A stretch of DNA of 64,000 nt from NCBI GenBank assembly GCA_951394045.1, contig OX595986.1, positions 2,199,534 through 2,263,533 on the forward strand, in the 5' to 3' direction. A program made the position numbers and the translations under genes. The stretch's first letter is position 1, and each line of letters opens with the position of its first letter. Below the pieces are notes generated by a model. It was given only the letters and a program-made list of their open reading frames with translations. It did no database searches and was not told the origin of the DNA. This DNA comes from Nitzschia sp. DOCU1 (lineage: Eukaryota; Bacillariophyta; Bacillariophyceae; Bacillariales; Bacillariaceae). Shown in pieces: positions 30,565 through 41,316 of this stretch.

Positions 30565-33125
30565 TCTTGAGCCCCCTAGGAGGCTCCACCAAACTGGATT
30601 ATAAATACGCTTTGCTTCCGTAGTAGGCCATGATTATACAATGGAAAGAACGCGGGCAGATTAGTACCTCCAAACAAACAAATGTATAGGGCACCCATTG
30701 CGGTATAGTAGTAGTGAATGCTTGGTAGCTCAAGTAGCTTCTTCAAATACATAGTGTCGAAAGAATGCTGACGTCTGTCATACACTCACCGGCGATGAGC
30801 CGTATCCATACTATACCACCGACTTTACTGCTGTACGTACCTAGTAGATCCGAGGCCACTCGCTATACCTGGGGGGGGTGTGGGGGGGGGGATTCAACCG
30901 CTCATTTTTTAGGTCGCGTTTTCGTTTTTACTAAGCCCTCACTTAGAGAAGAAAAAATATCAGTGGATTTTCATTTATGGAATTTGCCTTTTTGGAGGCA
31001 AGGCATCCTCGCCGGCATCCTCGCATTAGTTACAGAAATGGATGACTTTTGCTGTCGTAATCTACTTTGGGTTAAATAAAGTATGACTTTGGTTGTCGTG
31101 AGCTGCGTCAAAGACGTCGCTCGGACAGGATTTGTGGAGAGACCAAAAAGGTGCTTGCGATTTTGATGGTACAAAAATAGAGTGCGCAGTAGTGCTGCAC
31201 ATTTTGGCTGCGCATTAGGTGCGCTTCCTATTTACTATACATCTTCATCGTCTGAATCGTCGTCGTCTTCGTCGTCTTCTTCGTCGTTCGAATCATCATT
31301 CTCTTCGTCGTCCTCAATGTCGTCGGCCAAGATTGACTGTCGTAGTCTTGTCATCATGTTCAAATATTATATTCATTCTTGTTGTGTCGACAAAAGCTTG
31401 TTGTTCTTCGAAGAAAGCTGGTTTGTTTCTGATCCACCCGAATTGTTGTAGGCCCAGTTTCACATATTTGCGCTATCTTTTAATTCTGTGCGCAGTTATT
31501 TAATGTTGCGGATTCTTTGCCCAATAGCCATGTCAAGGGGCATCTGCCGCATTTACATTCCTTAATTTTCAAAATACGTATATTCAATTCGCTGCTGTTG
31601 AGGATTTCTAGCCATTTCAAACGGCGCATGCGGCATGACATGCATAATGTGCGTGAAGCCCACATTTTGTGTGGTGCAATACGTATATTCAATGCACTGT
31701 TGTTGACAATTTCTAGCCATTTCAAATGGCGCGTGCGGCATGACACATAACGTAGGTAAAGCCCACATTTTGCGTGGTGCAACATTATGTGTACGCTGGT
31801 ATGACAAAACCTCGCTTTGGCTAATAGCCTTATTTCTTTAACTACGTGCGATCATTCTCAAAAGACGAAGGGTCACTGGTTGGTCCGTCATCGTGAATAA
31901 TACGACACAACTACTGCCGGTATATTACTCCTTCGCAGTGTCGCCAATTTCTGCCTTGTATCATTCATACGATTCTTCTATTGTGCGTATTCTGTGCACC
32001 AATGCACTTGCGTTTGGTGTCAACTGCGCATTTGGTTTTGATGGTGCTCGAATGCCCAGCCATTGACTTAGTGCCGCCGGTCACCGCGGCACCAAAAACG
32101 AGGACAGCAGACGACAAATAGCAGTGTGGATACCAGTAGTAGCTACTGCGGCATTGTGATAATAAGAGTTTGTATGGGGCAGCATGTTAGCCCTGGCCCA
32201 ATCCGTTGTGCACCACGAAGATGGAAAAATTCCATTTATCCCCTGTTCTTCTTCGTACTAGATGCTCTGGATGCTCTCGTCGTCATCACTGATTGTTCGC
32301 TGTCCACCCGATCCAAACTAGTTGTTATTCTATCCTGCGATATCCTCGCCATGTGCTTGCTAGGATGAATAGAGGGGCTGAAACTACTGCGCAGTCTTTT
32401 GCTGTAGGTTGGTTTCTAAATAATACGCTGCGCAGCCTTATTCTACCAGCTCTTTATCTGCCACTTGGTACGCGTACTCGTAACTCAATAGAGTCAAGCA
32501 CTTGTCGCGGCTTTACAATAGGGGGTACCTACATACATACCCATTACCCCTCTTCCATTCCCTTCCACATTCACACTGACCGCGGTAATGGGTGCGGTGA
32601 ACGTGATTTCTACATAAGTGTCCTTCGACACGCCTGCACGGCCACCAGCCTGCAGCACATAGGCCGAGCCCACCTTGCAATATGATACAAACAAACGGTT
32701 TCGATGTCGTGCCAATTGTTTTTTTTGTGTCATCAGTTCGAACCAGCAGGACCATAGAGATCGTTTCAGTCAAAGCGGCATGTTTGTAATGTAGTAGTTC
32801 AATCATGTGCGCCTATTTTGTCATTCTTCAAATTCTTCTTCACTCGTGTGGTTCAGAATCTACAGACAGAGTACGATGTGCACATTGTGCATAAGAATAT
32901 GATCTTGCTATTACCGTAGATTTTCCTTCCAGCGATCGCATCATTGCACGTCCTGCAACATCCATGATATAAACCGTGAAGGTGTGTGTGTGCGAGGGAG
33001 GACAACAAGCCCACCAAGGCATTCTGCTGGATTTTCCCCTTGGGCCCGATAAACCCCACCTGAATTTATCTGTCATTTGGATCGCTGACGAACACTGAAT
33101 CGGTACTTGCCAATCGGTAGCAACA
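30565..33125. other. Long intergenic region with simple repeats, no clear gene
   Basis: Contains G-rich tracts at 30871-30891 (G8-TGT-G10). A TCG/TCT-rich microsatellite at about 31245-31330 would encode an Asp/Glu run on the minus strand. It also holds a 105-bp tandem duplication (separate entry) and general low-complexity DNA. ORFs here are under 140 codons, without recognisable motifs. Confidence 0.5.
31570..31785. repeat. 105-bp tandem duplication
   Basis: ACGTATATTCAAT starts at 31576 and again at 31681. Each copy contains TTTCTAGCCATTTCAAA, a GCATGC/GCGTGC box and GCCCACATTTTG.GTGGTGCAA. The copies are diverged at several positions. Because 105 is a multiple of three, ORFs on both strands read through, but none looks like a real protein. 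Confidence 0.75.
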
Positions 33126-36100
33126 ATGTTCCATCTTATAGCCTCTCCAGCCAAAATCACCAAGTCGGAGGCTGTGTCGAAGCCTCGCGTCGCACCCGGG
33201 GCAACAATTGACACCGAACCCATTGGCGTTGAGTTAGGTCCCGTTGACGTCCAACGCAACGACTTGGAATTCCAAACACATCTGCCTGCAGCGCCTTGGA
33301 ACCATGTCTTTGAGCAAGAACTTCACCCGAGGTCTGGAACAGTCGCTTACTCCATCGAAGCCGAGACCCCCATTGGTGTGGATCTGGGGCCCGATGTGCA
33401 GAACGAATCCAATGGGGAAGTCGTGCCGATACGAGACTTTGAGTTTCAGTCCTCCCACGCCGCGCCTTGGGAATCTATTTTTCAGGATCGGCCGAATCAG
33501 GGAGTAATCAATCGTATAACTACAGCAAGAAAGTTCAAGGCATCGGTGCATAAAGCCAGAGCTAGCAAGATGACTGTGGCTGGTTCAGAACCACCTGCCA
33601 CAAAAATTGAAACCGCCACCACCAAAGTTCGCGAGAAGTCGTCCCCGCATTCCAATTTGCTCACAGGAAAGATTGTAAAAGTGAGAGAGAATGAGTCCAA
33701 TGGTAAGCGAGTCGTGGCCAAACGTGCTGAGAAATTGGGGGGGACAGCTGTGATTTCAAGAAACAAAGAAAGGACGACAGTTGGCAGATTCAGAGAACCA
33801 CAAGACAGAAATGTACAGTCCGTGGAAATTCCCATCGGCGGCTCTCCCAGCCACACGGCAACAGCATCACCAAAACACCGGCCAGAAAAAAAGGCAAAAG
33901 TCGCACCCAAAACACACGCACCGGAAATGAAGCCGCAAAATCCAGATGCTCGTCCCCTCAATATTTCACAGAGTCCTGCTCGGGGTGAGAAGCGAAAGCG
34001 TAAGCGGGAGCCTAGTGACCCTGGAGACGACGTCGCTGGAGTAGATTCTCACCCCAAAAACGAGAGGCAACGTAAGAGGTCTCTCGAAACCAAGAGGCGA
34101 AAGAAGAAGAAGAAGAAGAAAGCGAAAGGTTCCAAGAAAACAGAGCTTTCCCAGCTAGATATGCATTTGACTGTCGTTGTGCGTGGACTCCCTGGAGATA
34201 TCACCCAGGAGGAATTACATACTTTTCTTGAAGAACGTGGATTCGTTAAGGATGTGACTTTCATTAGGTGCAACCCACAGCATCAGGGCTGGTGGCTAAA
34301 TTTTGTGTCGAAGGAAAGCCGTGATAAGGCGTTGGAGATGTCTGGAAAAGAGCACTTGAAGGGCATCCCTTTGATAATTGAACCGTGGATAGAAAAGAAA
34401 GTGCCCATGTGGGAAAAGAAGGGCAAACGCAGGGATTTGACATCTTCGCCGCGTCAGGGAGAGCGACCAAAGCTGCAAGAGCGGGAGTACAGTGTAGACC
34501 TCTATGTTTGCGGCTCGCAAAACTCGTCGATAACCCCGTTCCAGATCCAAAGATTCTTTTACAGCAATGCGAAGATTGAAGACGTTATCGGAGTTAGCAT
34601 TGTGCCTGAGTATAGAGTTGCTGGCGGCCCTTTGCAGAGTCAGATTAGGTTTGGGTCCGTGCGCTCATTTTACGAGTCATTGAAGCTGTCTGGAAAGCGC
34701 TTGGGTCCAGGGGTCGTTATGATACGGGATGCGAGCGCTTGGCCGGGGCGGAAGGCTACTTTCGATCCCATGGTTGATGTCGCGCCTAATGAATTCGCTC
34801 CCACAAGCCCCCAGAAGATTGAGGATCCCAACGATGAAGCGGGTGAGATGCATCCAAGCCATGAAAGCTGCGTGGATGGAGGCTTTGGGAATCGAAAGAA
34901 GGACGACTTGCTGGAGAGCCCAACAGGGCTGAACGAGAACAATATAGGGTTGAGTCCGCATCAACCTGTGAAGGTACTTCGAAATGTTGAAATTGAGCAG
35001 CTGCAGAAGCAAAAGGCCGAAGATGGGAGCGAGGATGCAGCTGAGTCGAAAGTGGCTATACAAAGGAGAAAACTTGCAGACGACTGCGATGGTGTTTGCA
35101 GGGAAGTTCGAAATCCCGTGGCAGACAAGTTGCACGCCACAGATCACAATTTAGATAGCACAGAGCACCGAAACGCATCGAAGTCTTTCAACAAAGTCAC
35201 TTTGAAGCTGACAGTTGACCGTGTGACCGGTTTTCGCTCGGGGTCGAAAAAGGAAGAGCCCGAAGATCCAGTGAATAAGGTTGAAAATCAAGAGAACGCG
35301 CCTGTCCAGGCCAAATTGCAGGACGTTCCTCAATCCGAATGTCGCCCATGCCAACCTTTGGATCTTGCGATCGAAACCTTAGTCGAGAACAGACAGATGG
35401 ACCAAGAAGGAAGCAGCCATATGGACATGGAAAACTATGACCGATATACAAGGAGTGACGAGGTAAAGAATCAAGCTTTCAGCCAAGAACATGAAGCACT
35501 ACGTCACATCCTTGCAACACATACACGTGACGACAGCGACAGGGATAGCAACGTTATAGTAATCGAATCAGACGATGAGGACTGCTTGTCGGGTCAGAAA
35601 AATCCGCCCTGTGATGTCGTTTCTCGTGATTCGCTGCAAGTCGGAACTGCTGGTAAACACATCTTTGACACCTATGGTCGCCATCAAATAAGCGGCCATG
35701 GTCTCTCCAAACTGGAGGCGCAAACGACCACGGGCGGCATTTCTTCCACAAGTTCCTTTGCGTTGGGACCAGACGCGGATAAAATGAATGATACCTCCAA
35801 CGGTCCTCCAGCTAGTGCGCAAAAACTCGTTGGATCTGCCAGCGCAAGGCGCGATGAATTTTCCGCCAGCCACCAGAAAGAACAACTTCTTGGATGTAAG
35901 GCAAGTCCAGATTCCAGTGATCGATCTAAATTGGCGTCAGAAACACGATGCAGCGACGACGGCAGCAAGCACGTTGGTTCCAATGAAGCGAAGATCAATT
36001 CGTTTCTTGAGCAAGTTCACGGCTTTCAGTCGCAGGAGAGAAAGCCCTCCGAGGGCAACGGCCACAGCGCATTTGAATCGAGCAGAGTCAAAGGCCCGGC

Positions 36101-36776
36101 GCCAGAAGTCAAGATTCAAGAGGAACCCCAGGCTGAGAGTGAAGACGAGATTGAGGTCATCGAAATTCCTCCGACCAAACCATCGGCACTCCATGATTCG
36201 TCAGACGACGAAGTGGAAATAATTGAAAAGCCAACAACAACAAAGAGGACCAATTCTATCAATCAAAAGAGCGAAGCCGGGAAAACTACATATTCCGAAC
36301 CGACGAGACAGAAGCAACCAACGCACACAAGAATACGACCACAACCGGAGCGCCGCTATGTGTTCCACACCGGCAAGAGCAGCAAAAAGCCCTCTTGGCA
36401 AGAAACGAATTTCAACGCGAATTTGACACACGAAGATGCACTGCGCGAGCAAGAACGACTATTTCGGGAATCAGCAGCCCGAGTCCGTTCCCAGGCACGA
36501 TTTCAAGTATGCCAAAATGGCTATTCCGCGAGACCGAACGCAATGTCATTTTCTCAACCTATTCTAGATGTTCGGACTCGATATCCCGACCATTGGAAGT
36601 TCACGGACTCGTATGCACGATTGGGACTCCCCAATAACTCGCCCCTTCAGTTGGTTAAAACCCAGTACAGGAATCTGGCGCGCGTCTACCACCCCGACAA
36701 GTCGGGTTCGGATCGCACGGCGGAAAAGTTTCAAGCCATTGCCGAAGCTTATCATAGTATAACGAGCAAGTCTTGA
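33126..36776 (+). CDS. Nuclear RRM / J-domain protein (1,216 aa)
   Basis: An RNA-recognition-motif protein that ends in a DnaJ domain, probably nuclear. The first 330 residues are disordered and lysine-rich, ending in a nuclear-localisation-like RRKKKKKKKAKGSKK. RRM1, about 347-415, has LTVVVRGLPGD for the RNP2 position and GWWLNFVS in the RNP1 position. A second, weaker RRM-like unit starts near YSVDLYVCGSQ. A long disordered region carries acidic hydrophobic patches VIVIESDDED, EIEVIEI and EVEIIE, which look like SUMO-interacting motifs. The C-terminal J-domain (about 1158-1214) keeps HPD at 1189-1191 and so could stimulate an Hsp70. RRM plus J-domain is known in DNAJC17/Cwf23-like splicing factors, but with the J-domain first; here the order is reversed. 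The single exon is open from ATG 33126. Confidence 0.8.
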   Translation: MFHLIASPAKITKSEAVSKPRVAPGATIDTEPIGVELGPVDVQRNDLEFQTHLPAAPWNHVFEQELHPRSGTVAYSIEAETPIGVDLGPDVQNESNGEVVPIRDFEFQSSHAAPWESIFQDRPNQGVINRITTARKFKASVHKARASKMTVAGSEPPATKIETATTKVREKSSPHSNLLTGKIVKVRENESNGKRVVAKRAEKLGGTAVISRNKERTTVGRFREPQDRNVQSVEIPIGGSPSHTATASPKHRPEKKAKVAPKTHAPEMKPQNPDARPLNISQSPARGEKRKRKREPSDPGDDVAGVDSHPKNERQRKRSLETKRRKKKKKKKAKGSKKTELSQLDMHLTVVVRGLPGDITQEELHTFLEERGFVKDVTFIRCNPQHQGWWLNFVSKESRDKALEMSGKEHLKGIPLIIEPWIEKKVPMWEKKGKRRDLTSSPRQGERPKLQEREYSVDLYVCGSQNSSITPFQIQRFFYSNAKIEDVIGVSIVPEYRVAGGPLQSQIRFGSVRSFYESLKLSGKRLGPGVVMIRDASAWPGRKATFDPMVDVAPNEFAPTSPQKIEDPNDEAGEMHPSHESCVDGGFGNRKKDDLLESPTGLNENNIGLSPHQPVKVLRNVEIEQLQKQKAEDGSEDAAESKVAIQRRKLADDCDGVCREVRNPVADKLHATDHNLDSTEHRNASKSFNKVTLKLTVDRVTGFRSGSKKEEPEDPVNKVENQENAPVQAKLQDVPQSECRPCQPLDLAIETLVENRQMDQEGSSHMDMENYDRYTRSDEVKNQAFSQEHEALRHILATHTRDDSDRDSNVIVIESDDEDCLSGQKNPPCDVVSRDSLQVGTAGKHIFDTYGRHQISGHGLSKLEAQTTTGGISSTSSFALGPDADKMNDTSNGPPASAQKLVGSASARRDEFSASHQKEQLLGCKASPDSSDRSKLASETRCSDDGSKHVGSNEAKINSFLEQVHGFQSQERKPSEGNGHSAFESSRVKGPAPEVKIQEEPQAESEDEIEVIEIPPTKPSALHDSSDDEVEIIEKPTTTKRTNSINQKSEAGKTTYSEPTRQKQPTHTRIRPQPERRYVFHTGKSSKKPSWQETNFNANLTHEDALREQERLFRESAARVRSQARFQVCQNGYSARPNAMSFSQPILDVRTRYPDHWKFTDSYARLGLPNNSPLQLVKTQYRNLARVYHPDKSGSDRTAEKFQAIAEAYHSITSKS

Positions 36777-36792
36777 GAAGTAAGTCGTTCCG

Positions 36793-37925
36793 TTACTCCG
36801 TAGATAACCCGTTTCCTTCCGCTTGCCGCATTTGATTGAAATGATTGAGTTTTTCGTATATCATATCGGCAGTCCAATCTGGTTTCGCCAGACAATCTTG
36901 TAGCGTGAATTTGCCTTGCTTTGTTCTTTCCAGGAGAGTTGTGGTGGCCACCGTGTCCAATTTATATCCGATGTCTCTAATCAAGGATCGTACATATGTA
37001 CCTATGGAAGGCATTCGGACAAACAAAGTCAGAAAGCGCATCAAGTTTGATTCCAATGCGATGTTCGTTGCAGCGCACCTCCTCCGCATTCCATCGAAAT
37101 CTCAAATTTTGGAAGTTGAACCTCCGAGGGAATCAAGTCCAACTTCATAATGCGAACCTTTCGCGCCTCGATGTCCATATCATCGGCCGAAACCCCCTCT
37201 CTCGCTGATTGGTAGAGTTTCTTGCCATCCTTCCGAAGCGCGCTGAATATGGGTGGTATCTGCGAAATCTCCCCGCGGAATTCGGAAAGGATGCTTTCGA
37301 TTGCCCCAAAGGTTAGGTGGTCTACAGGTCCAGTTTTCGTAACGTTCCCTTCCATGTCCAGAGTGGTCGTTTCGAAGCCGAATTCCCCAATGGCACGATA
37401 TTCCTTTGAACCCGTCAAATGGCTGTCAAGTACAGGCAGGCATGCGTCAGCACCTTGTTTTAAGTCATCCGGCCTTAACGCATCAACTTACGCTTGCAAT
37501 TCCTTCGTCCCTCGGCCGACACCGATCACCAGTACACCGGATGCCAATGGATCCAGAGTTCCTCCATGCCCAACTTTAACTTTCAGGCTTTTATTTCGCC
37601 GTGACCGAAAATTGGCCACCGTCGCCCCCCGATTTTTGGCATCTCGCTCCAAGATTCCTCGAATGTAGGATACAACGTCGGACGACGTCCAACAAAGCGG
37701 CTTGTTGACAGCAAACAAGCCCTCGCACCTGTAGATGGGTACATCTACTGAAGATGCGGGGGTGGTGGCAGTATCATCATCCACCGCACTCAATCGGCGC
37801 GTGTACTGGGAGAAACGATGCCGACCGCGAGCAAGCGTGAAACGAAAGGCGCCCGTCGTCGAAGACCATCCCAGAACGGACGCCATCACGAGAATCAATA
37901 AAGTCGAGAGACAACGGCTCCTCAT
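36793..37925 (-). CDS. truB: TruB-family tRNA pseudouridine synthase, plastid-targeted
   Basis: Makes pseudouridine-55 in the T loop of tRNA; here probably in the plastid. Three exons, 37925-37492, 37422-37079 and 37001-36793, give 328 aa. Introns of 69 bp (GTAAGT...TTGACAG) and 77 bp (GTGCGC...CCATAG) restore GTKELQA-HLTGSKEYRA and MECGGG-TYVRSL. The N-terminus is a signal peptide (LSTLLILVMASVLGW) with GA|FRF, a stramenopile plastid signature. The catalytic loop is GHGGTLDPLASGVLVIG, whose Asp is the nucleophile. The IPPIFSALRKDGKKLYQSAR block and the GTYVRSL block follow. The 3' end is 16 bp past the stop of the RRM/J-domain gene (tail to tail), and the 5' end is head to head with POLA2. 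Confidence 0.92.
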
Positions 37926-38311
37926 GAGATACTAGGCTGCAGAGAAACAAAGCTTCCAGAAAAATACATCATTGAGTGGAGCGATAAGGAAGTCGATGAG
38001 TGATGGTTGGCCATCATCATCCATCCAAGTCCGTCGTCGTCTCCATCAAAATTCGAATCACACGACCACTTCTTTACTATGCCCTGGGCCTCTTGCAGAG
38101 TGCGCCAAAATCAGGTTTGACACCGGCTCAGTATCTTATCGTACATTTTCTACAGGAGGAGGGGCTGCGCGCGCCAGGCCGGCCAATTTTGAGGGATCTC
38201 TGGCCCGCCCGGAGGCAAACCCTCCCACCGACAACTTCTACCGCATTGTCATTGCCAACCTCGAAACGTCATATCGTGCCGAAGGAATCTATCATATCAC
38301 TGTTCTTGACC
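37926..38311. promoter_or_regulatory. Bidirectional spacer TruB/POLA2
   Basis: 386 bp between divergent starts. GC-rich near 38165-38215 (GGGGCTGCGCGCGCCAGG, GGCCCGCCCGG). An ORF running through it in the POLA2 direction is probably 5' UTR. Confidence 0.5.
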
Positions 38312-40551
38312 ATGGCGACGGCAGCTTCCAACAAGAATCTGAAAAAAGACATTCGTGCGGCTTTGACTCAAGCAGGTCTTAGCCACATCGACAAGGATGT
38401 TCTTGCAAAGTGTGAGCTGAGCATTTGCTGCAGGGCGCCTGTTGTTGTGTTTCGCATCCTCCCATAGACTCACACGCTTTCACTTTGTCTCAGGCGTCGC
38501 CTTGGCTTCGACCTTACAAATGACTCCCGAGTCCATGGCGACTTGCTGGGAGGCATTTTCCTTGACTAAAAAGGTTTCCGAGTTGACCAGTCATAGCTTT
38601 GAAGCCTACAAGGCGCAAGTGTACAAGCACTCGGAGGTGACCCCTCCAGCGGTCACCAGCGACGGCGCGGTGCAAGCTCGCAATGCTAAACGTCAAGCGA
38701 GTATGGTAACTCCTCCCACTGCCAAACGGCATCAAACTCCCAATGGTAAGGCCTCGTCGTCCGCTTCGTCTGTGGACTCTGTTGCACTTCAAACGAGCGA
38801 TAGTCCCGTCGCCGCAGCGCGGGCAAAAGCAGCGCCTTTGCCGAAATACGAAGAACGAGCCAAAGCTGGCCAAATTGCAGCCTCGTTCAACCCAAAGCAG
38901 TGGCCTGCCATTGCTGCTTCGGCTGCTACGGGGAAGCATCGCTGTGTCATCGACACTCAAGGCTTGAACAACGTGACCGAACCATATCGCCACATGTTCA
39001 CTGCAACGGCTGATCGAGCTCAGGCTCTGGAAGCTCAACTCCAGAACATGGGCCAGAAAATTGTCGAAAAGTACGGCATTTCGGACGGAGAAAACGGCAT
39101 TGCACCACTGGAACAGGTCAACATTCCTCGCCAGGAGGCCGTATGTTGCGTAGGGCGAATTTGCAATGAAGTGAGTTTTGTCGGCAACAGCAACAATCAT
39201 TGTCCTGCAGTAAGAGCTTCCTTCTAACACGTATATCTGCTCCTTCTACAGGCTCACGAAGGAAAGTTGAATTCTACATCGGTCGTATTAGAGGGATCCA
39301 GCGCCACTTGTGGAGGAGCCCGCATAAATTTGGACTTGTCGCATTTGAAGTCCACCAAACAAGCCTTTTCACTCTTTCCGGGACAAATTGTTGCCATTGA
39401 GGGTATGAATCCTACAGGCCGAAAGCTTGTTGCTCATCGCATTTGCGAAGGAGCAAGCCATGCTCCCAATACTTCATCTATTGGGGAGCTCCGAACTCTA
39501 CATCATGATCGACAAGAGGGATCAGCGCTGAAGGTGTTAGCGGCAAGTGGTCCCTTTACGACTAGCGACAGTATGAGCTACCTGCCATTTGTGGATCTGC
39601 TGCACGTCATTATGGAGCAGAGTCCCGACGTGGTCCTTTTGACTGGCCCTTTTGTGGATATGCGGCAAGAAGCTGTGCAATCTGGAAAGACGACGATCGA
39701 ACTCGAGGACGACGAAGGACGAGTGGTAGAGCAAGTGGTCCCCTATGAAGCGGTGTTTGCCAACAAGATTGCTGCTGTCATTGAGGAAGCCTTTGTAGTA
39801 GACGAACATTTGGCTACGCAATTTGTGCTGGTGCCATCTCTGGACGATGCGACGGCCAAATGGGTGTAAGTCGCACGGACGTTCGGTGGAGTAAGATCTT
39901 CCTTGTGCTTTCTATGCGCACTCAAATCTTTCTTTTGTTGTTATTTACAGCTATCCTCAACCTCCATTTCAGGACCGAATGTCGGTGCCAATCGCGATGG
40001 AGATTCCCGGAGCCGTTGAACTGGGAACCCTCGGTGTTGGTCGTATTAATGAGGGACAAAAGGCCACCCGTGTTCATTGCCTTTCCAACCCTTGTACTTT
40101 CAAAATTAATGAGGTCGTCTTTGGAGTTACTTCGACGGATGTTTTGTTTCACATGAGTGCCGAAGAAACGAATTCAAACTTGGAACCCGGTTCTCGCCTC
40201 CGTCGAATCGCCCAACACATGCTGCAACAACGAAGCTATTACCCACTTTTTCCTCCTCCGCCTTCTTTTCCTACCAACCTGGATTTGAAACGCATGGAGA
40301 ATTGGCAAATTCCATGCTTGCCAGATGTGTTAATTGCTCCTTCTCGATTGTCATGCTTTGCAACTGCGGTACTGGACAATACCGTCTTCATTAACCCGGG
40401 ACACTTGACTCGTGGTACAACCGGAGGGACGTATGGAATTATGGAGATTCATCCGATTAACCGTGAAACGCTGGACGAGTCGGGAGGGGACGACGTACGA
40501 TTGCAACATGGGTTAGTGGATCGTATCAATGTTGAGATAAAACGTATCTAA
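38312..40551 (+). CDS. POLA2: DNA polymerase alpha subunit B (primase-associated)
   Basis: Second-largest, non-catalytic subunit of the DNA polymerase alpha-primase complex, needed for initiation and lagging-strand synthesis in the nucleus; 663 aa. Exons: 38312-38411, 38494-39170, 39252-39865, 39951-40551. Introns are 81-85 bp with GTGAGC, GTGAGT and GTAAGT donors and CAG acceptors, and all joins restore frame (LAK-C-VALAST, RICNE-AHEGK, KW-V-YPQPPF). The N-terminal helical domain is followed by a Ser/Thr/Pro linker (about 85-155). An OB-fold region (VCCVGRICNE...FPGQIVAIEGMNPTGR) comes next, then the inactive calcineurin-like phosphoesterase domain with SPDVVLLTGPFVDM and PSLDDA. The C-terminus has NPGHLTRGTTGGTYG, typical of the B subunit. 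ATG 38312 has a CC context. Confidence 0.95.
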
Positions 40552-41083
40552 GTTAGAAACATTACGGCAAAGTGGGTTCCAAAAGCCAAAGTAACTCGAT
40601 GTGACCAGCGGCCAAAGTAGACAGGTATTTGCTTCGAAATGTCTTCAACTAGTTGGTCAAGGCCTGTAGCTACTGTAGAGACCAAGGACAAACAACTTTC
40701 ACCTCAGTTTTTAATCAGGGAAGATACCAATGCTCAAGCGAACCGGCAGCTATGCATCGTAGTACCTACATTACCTGATAGCATAGCGTTAGCAATAGTA
40801 ACGAGTACTGCAGCACCGTGGAAATGATTCGTCGCTCTGGCCAGCGCGAAGGATTGCTCGAGTGGGGCATCACAAAATGCTCAACACCTCTATTACCAGG
40901 TACACCGGTAGTCACGCATTTGTCCGTATCGTAGTAGATTTTCTCTGCGCGGATTTCCTTCTTGTGCGCTGGAAGGAAGGAATCATCATCGAGATCCGCG
41001 AACCAATTTTGCTTTTTGCGGATGGAACATATCGATTCTGAGAAAAACACATTAAATACAATAAAGCTGCACCGGCCATCAAT
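40552..41083. other. Intergenic, no gene seen
   Basis: POLA2 3' flank up to tRNA-Lys(UUU). Only short ORFs without motifs. Confidence 0.4.
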
Positions 41084-41157
41084 GCCCAGTTAGCTCAGTT
41101 CGGTAGAGCGCTCGGCTTTTAACCGTGTGGTCGTGGGTTCGATCCCCACATTGGGTG
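41084..41157 (+). tRNA. tRNA-Lys(UUU)
   Basis: Acceptor GCCCAGT pairs with ATTGGGT (includes G:U pairs), D arm TAGCTCAGTTCGGTAGAGC, anticodon stem-loop CTCGG-CTTTTAA-CCGTG with anticodon TTT, T arm GGGTTCGATCCCC. It is 74 nt with no intron. It is the isoacceptor partner of the two tRNA-Lys(CUU) genes in this window. Confidence 0.96.
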
Positions 41158-41316
41158 TTGTTTTGGACGTGACGACAGTGAGAAAACTTTTTGCACACAC
41201 TCTATCCCAATAAGGTAAAGGCTATTCATTCCCGTGCAGGGGGATTGGCATTTTGTTAGACTTGACAGCAACCCACCTCCCTTGTTCTCTTTGTGGAGGA
41301 GGACCTTTTCTTCGCC

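Noticed and set aside
37972..38382. 136-codon ORF upstream of POLA2
   Set aside because: It overlaps the POLA2 start in another frame, has no motif and lies in the spacer between two divergent genes; probably 5' UTR.
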